64,000 nucleotides of DNA from Bugula neritina (Eukaryota > Bryozoa > Gymnolaemata > Cheilostomatida > Bugulidae). The notes below the pieces were generated by a model. It had not been told where the DNA came from and did no database searches. It was given only the letters and a program-made list of their open reading frames with translations. The translations under genes and the position numbers were made by a program. The stretch is from positions 12,890,698 to 12,954,697 of the forward strand of contig OZ037765.1 in NCBI GenBank assembly GCA_964035545.1. Direction: 5' to 3'. Shown here one piece after another: positions 60,872 to 64,000 of this stretch (its first letter is position 1; every line of letters starts with the position of its first letter).

Positions 60872-63514
60872 CTAGTTTGGATAAAACTTTCCAGGGTATA
60901 TTAGTTCGTCATACGCTGCAGAGAAGGCTGGGTGATATTCTTCCTTTTGGAGTATCCTCATAAGGAGTCTTAGCCGTTGAGTTCTTCTTCTTTCATCGAG
61001 GGCGGCCAGCTCCAGTCTTTCTTTTGCTTCTCGCACTCCTCTTCTACCCTTGATGTTAGCTATGGCTCTTACTGCCGGTGTTTGTACCTCTTCGATGGAA
61101 TTTATTTCTTTTGTAGTATAGGGGTCCCAAACAGCAGAAGCATAGTCTAGGTGAGGAAGGCATAGGGATTTGTAAGCCATGAGTCTCACTTTTTCGGGTG
61201 CCCAGTGCAAAGCTCTTTTGATCATCCCCAGTTGTTTGTTTGCTAGCAACATTTTGCTCTGGATATGATTATCAAACTTCAGGTTGGCCTGTAGAGTCAC
61301 TCCGAGGTATGTTGATTTGTCCACCTGTTCTAGAACTGTGCCATTTAACGTGTAGTGTGCTGGTATATCTTGCTCTTTGAATGCCATAATTTTGCTCTTT
61401 TTAACATTAAACTCCATACCCCACTTTGAAGCCCAACTTCCTGCTGCATCTATGTTCCTTTGAAACCTTAGTCTGTCTTGGGCATCTGAGACAGGCTGGT
61501 AGAGGAGGGTGTCATCTGCGAAGAGACCAACTTCACAATCAACACAGTCAGGAAGATCATTTATTAACACGAGAAACAGTATGGGGCCGAGCACAGAGCC
61601 CTGAGGTACCCCAGACGTCACTGGCAGTGGTTCTGACTTTTTACCATCGAGTACGACCCTCTGAGATCGGTTTAGGAGGAAGTTGTGTACCCATCTGAGC
61701 AGATAGTCTTTCATTGGTGCAATTGTTCGTAGTTTCTCCATTAGAAGGGCATGGGGGACCCGGTCAAATGCTTTTGTAAAATCTAGGACTGCTGCGTGAA
61801 CAGCCTTATGTTTATCGACATAGTTCAGTATCTGATGGAGAGTGGCGCATAATTGGGTCTCGCAGGACAAGCCCTGGCGAAAGCCGTGTTGTCTTGTGCT
61901 CAGTACATTGTCAACGTTGGCAAGTATTTTACATAGGATGAGATGTTCTGCCATTTTACATGGGATGCTAGTGAGTGAGATGGGTCGATAGTTTTGAGCA
62001 CAATCCTCTGCACCGCTTTTATGGATAGGGGTCACATACGCCTCTTTCCACTGGGTGGGGAGCTTCTGTTGATTCATAGAAGTTTTGTATATGATCGCAA
62101 GACAAGCGGATATTAGTGGGAGATCAACCATCAGATCTGCCTTCCTCAGGCCATCTGGACCTGGAGCTTTTCCAGGCTTGAGGTTCTGTATTAACTTGGC
62201 AATACCATTGCTGTTGATATCTGGTGGATTATCTATGTTTGCTGAGTTGGGACCAAGTGATGTCAGTTGGTGCCCACTGTTGAACTGGGAGTGGAAGAAT
62301 TTGTTGAAGGTTTCCGCACAGTTTTCTGGATCTGCGTTAAGGGTACCATCAGTCATTTTGAGTTTTATGCCATTTTTGTTACTTGAGTTTCCTTTGAGGT
62401 GCCGGTAAAAGGGCTTACTGTTGCCTTCTAGGAGTGGTTGGATGATTTTATTGTGACCATATTCACTTTTTACCATCCTAAAGACTTTCTTAGCTGTTTT
62501 CCGGATTTCCTTGTATTTTGCATAACTGGATAAGTCCCCGTTTGTTTTGTAGTGATTATAGCTTTTCCTCTCTTTACGTGATATCCGTCTACACTCTTTG
62601 TTAAACCAAACAGGTTCATTTTTAAGCTTAGACGACAGTACTTTCGTTTGGACATGGTCACATATGGCCTGTTGTAGACTAGATGAAAAATGATCCCACA
62701 TTTCCTGTACATCATCCAATTCATCTAGGTCATGTTTAGTTTTTTGCAAATCTTCCCGGAATTTGTTGATATCTACTCTGTGGTAATCTTTGACAGTTTT
62801 GGAGGTTACTATATGGTGGTCTTTTGCTTTGTTTTATCGGATATTTGCTTTTATCATGGCGTGATCACTTAGCCCTGGGAAGATTACGTCTTGGGATGTT
62901 AAGTCTTGGGGGGAGTTGGTGCAAAGTAAGTCGAGCGTGTTGCCATGAATGTGGGTTGGTGAGGTTATTAGTTGACTTAGGTTATAGAAGTTCAACATAC
63001 ATAGGAATGAGTTATGAAGGACCTTATCCTGGGCCTTCAGTTTGGGTTGATAAGTGTGCCAATTAATGTGAGGGAGATTGAAATCCCCGGCTAAGATGAT
63101 GTGGTCATTGGGGAACTGTTGAGTTAATAATTCTAGGTTGCTACTCAATATGGATACATCTCTATCATGTGGGGGTCTGTAGTAACATCCGACAATTAAG
63201 CTCTCCTCTATTCTTACAAATATGATCTCGGCACTAGTTTTATCTTCTATGTTAATTTGGGTAGAGCGCAGGTTGTCATCAATGGCGATTAAGACCCCAC
63301 CCCCATTTACATTACGATACTTTCTGTAGATCCTTTTGTTGTTATAATCAAAGATGGTGTGACTTGGTATCATCTGATTTATGTGTGTCTCAGTCAGGCA
63401 GATTATGTCGGAATTATATGTTTGTGATGATAGTTCAATAGTTTTGCCTTTGAGAGATCTCACATTGGCAAGAAAGAATTTTAAACACTGGTCTGTTTGG
63501 TCATGTATCGCCAT
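60872..63514 (-). pseudogene. LINE ORF2: AP endonuclease and reverse transcriptase, one in-frame stop
   Basis: One frame from ATG 63514 to the stop at 60872, about 880 codons, broken once by TAA at 62834-62836 in the linker between the two domains. Endonuclease motifs are intact: LANVRSLKGK, LTETHI, AGDFNLPHINW, LSDHAMIK. Reverse transcriptase motifs: GKAPGPDGL, YRPISLTSIPCK, LDFTKAFDRVPH, GVPQGSVLGPILF, FADD at 61512-61523, and the downstream thumb. The C-terminal block (DYASAVWDPYT, VRAIANIKGRRGV) is typical of the CR1/Jockey group. Apart from the single stop the frame looks sound, so inactivation is recent or the stop is a base error. Confidence 0.88.
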
Positions 63515-64000
63515 TCCCTGAAGGAGATTTTGTCTGTATTTTCATATTTCTTATCCGATAGTCAGTTTCTTGGTCAGTGTCACTGTTTTCCCCTTTCATT
63601 TGTTTTATCTCTTGCCGAAGGGCATACTGCTGGTCACGGATCTCTTTGCATTCATCAAGTTTGCAGTAAATCTTGCGTCCACGTAGTGTAGCATTTGTTC
63701 TTTTTAGGAATTCCCACTTTGAATATTCGTCTGGAAATTCTATTTTAATCGGCCTTGGTTTGTTTTTGTCAACTGGTCCTGAGGTCTGTAAGCGTATTGC
63801 TCTTAGGGGTTTCGGAGTTGCATGGAAAGTATCACTCGTCATTAGGTCTTTAATCATCTCCAGTGCGCTTTTACCTTCCTGTTCATCTATGCCATAAAGA
63901 ACGGCATTATTTTTCCTGTTTTCAGTCTCCCGTTGTTCAATACTCTTCTTCAGCAGGTTTCGAGCACTGTCGCTGATCTCCATCCCTTTCTTCAGGTTTC
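63501..64000 (-). CDS. LINE ORF1 protein, C-terminal part
   Basis: An open frame enters from beyond the right edge (NLKKGMEISDS...) and ends at TGA 63501-63503. The visible part of about 165 residues has NNAVLYGIDEQ, then RPIKIEFPDEYSKWEFLKR, and a basic, coiled tail. This is the RRM-like nucleic-acid-binding arrangement of many LINE ORF1 proteins. It overlaps the ORF2 start by 14 bases in another frame, so ORF2 is likely translated by reinitiation. Confidence 0.75.
   Translation of the reverse strand, partial: NLKKGMEISDSARNLLKKSIEQRETENRKNNAVLYGIDEQEGKSALEMIKDLMTSDTFHATPKPLRAIRLQTSGPVDKNKPRPIKIEFPDEYSKWEFLKRTNATLRGRKIYCKLDECKEIRDQQYALRQEIKQMKGENSDTDQETDYRIRNMKIQTKSPSGNGDT

Larger units (their letters stand above)
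60787..64000 (-). mobile_element. CR1/Jockey-like non-LTR retrotransposon (LINE), 5' end outside window
   Basis: Two overlapping ORFs in the usual LINE order, ORF1 then endonuclease-reverse transcriptase, on the minus strand. The 5' end runs off the right edge. The 3' limit is uncertain; the hairpin at 60787-60805 is the last clear part. Confidence 0.85.

Overview
This is nuclear DNA of an animal. It is strongly AT-rich, its genes are split into many small exons with GT-AG introns, and the recognisable proteins are metazoan: nucleoporin Nup155, the DEDDh exonuclease REXO5, a synaptotagmin, Suppressor of fused, two DHRS1-type dehydrogenases, and the end of a selenophosphate synthetase whose 3' UTR carries a SECIS element. 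Short introns, compact spacers and diverse retroelements suggest an invertebrate, possibly an early-branching one such as a sponge. No species marker is visible, so that is a weak inference.

Layout. 1-860: terminal exon and SECIS-bearing 3' UTR of selenophosphate synthetase (+), tail-to-tail with Nup155. 860-13061: Nup155 (-), reconstructed as 30 exons giving about 1357 residues. 13062-16405: spacer with a ~607-bp foldback palindrome, a tRNA-derived SINE and ACTAAT/AGTAAT-type simple repeats. 16406-22846: REXO5 (+), 13 exons, about 739 residues. 23822-26785: synaptotagmin-like gene (-), three exons, 502 residues. 29621-35479: SUFU (-), ten coding exons, about 507 residues, with a non-coding leader exon near 35901. 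35980-40452: repeat-rich spacer. 40453-43555 and 44963-48310: tandem DHRS1-like paralogues (-). 50588-51697: element with inverted terminal repeats. 51959-59401: complete Ty3/gypsy-type LTR retrotransposon (+). 60787-64000: CR1/Jockey-like LINE (-), running off the right edge.

The host genes are unrelated housekeeping or signalling genes and form no pathway together. The most unusual unit is the LTR retrotransposon. It has identical 305-bp LTRs, a 4-bp target duplication, a tRNA-Leu primer site, gag, a -1 frameshift signal (GTTAAAC plus a GC-rich hairpin), and pol. In the position where an env gene would lie it has a separate 357-codon ORF with two zinc-finger-like modules and a C-terminal coiled coil. 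Its coding part is GC-rich in an AT-rich host. A 15-G run puts pol out of frame with the frameshift product in this copy.

Exons were assigned by reading splice sites and checking phase by hand. All homology calls rest on remembered family sequences, not on searches.
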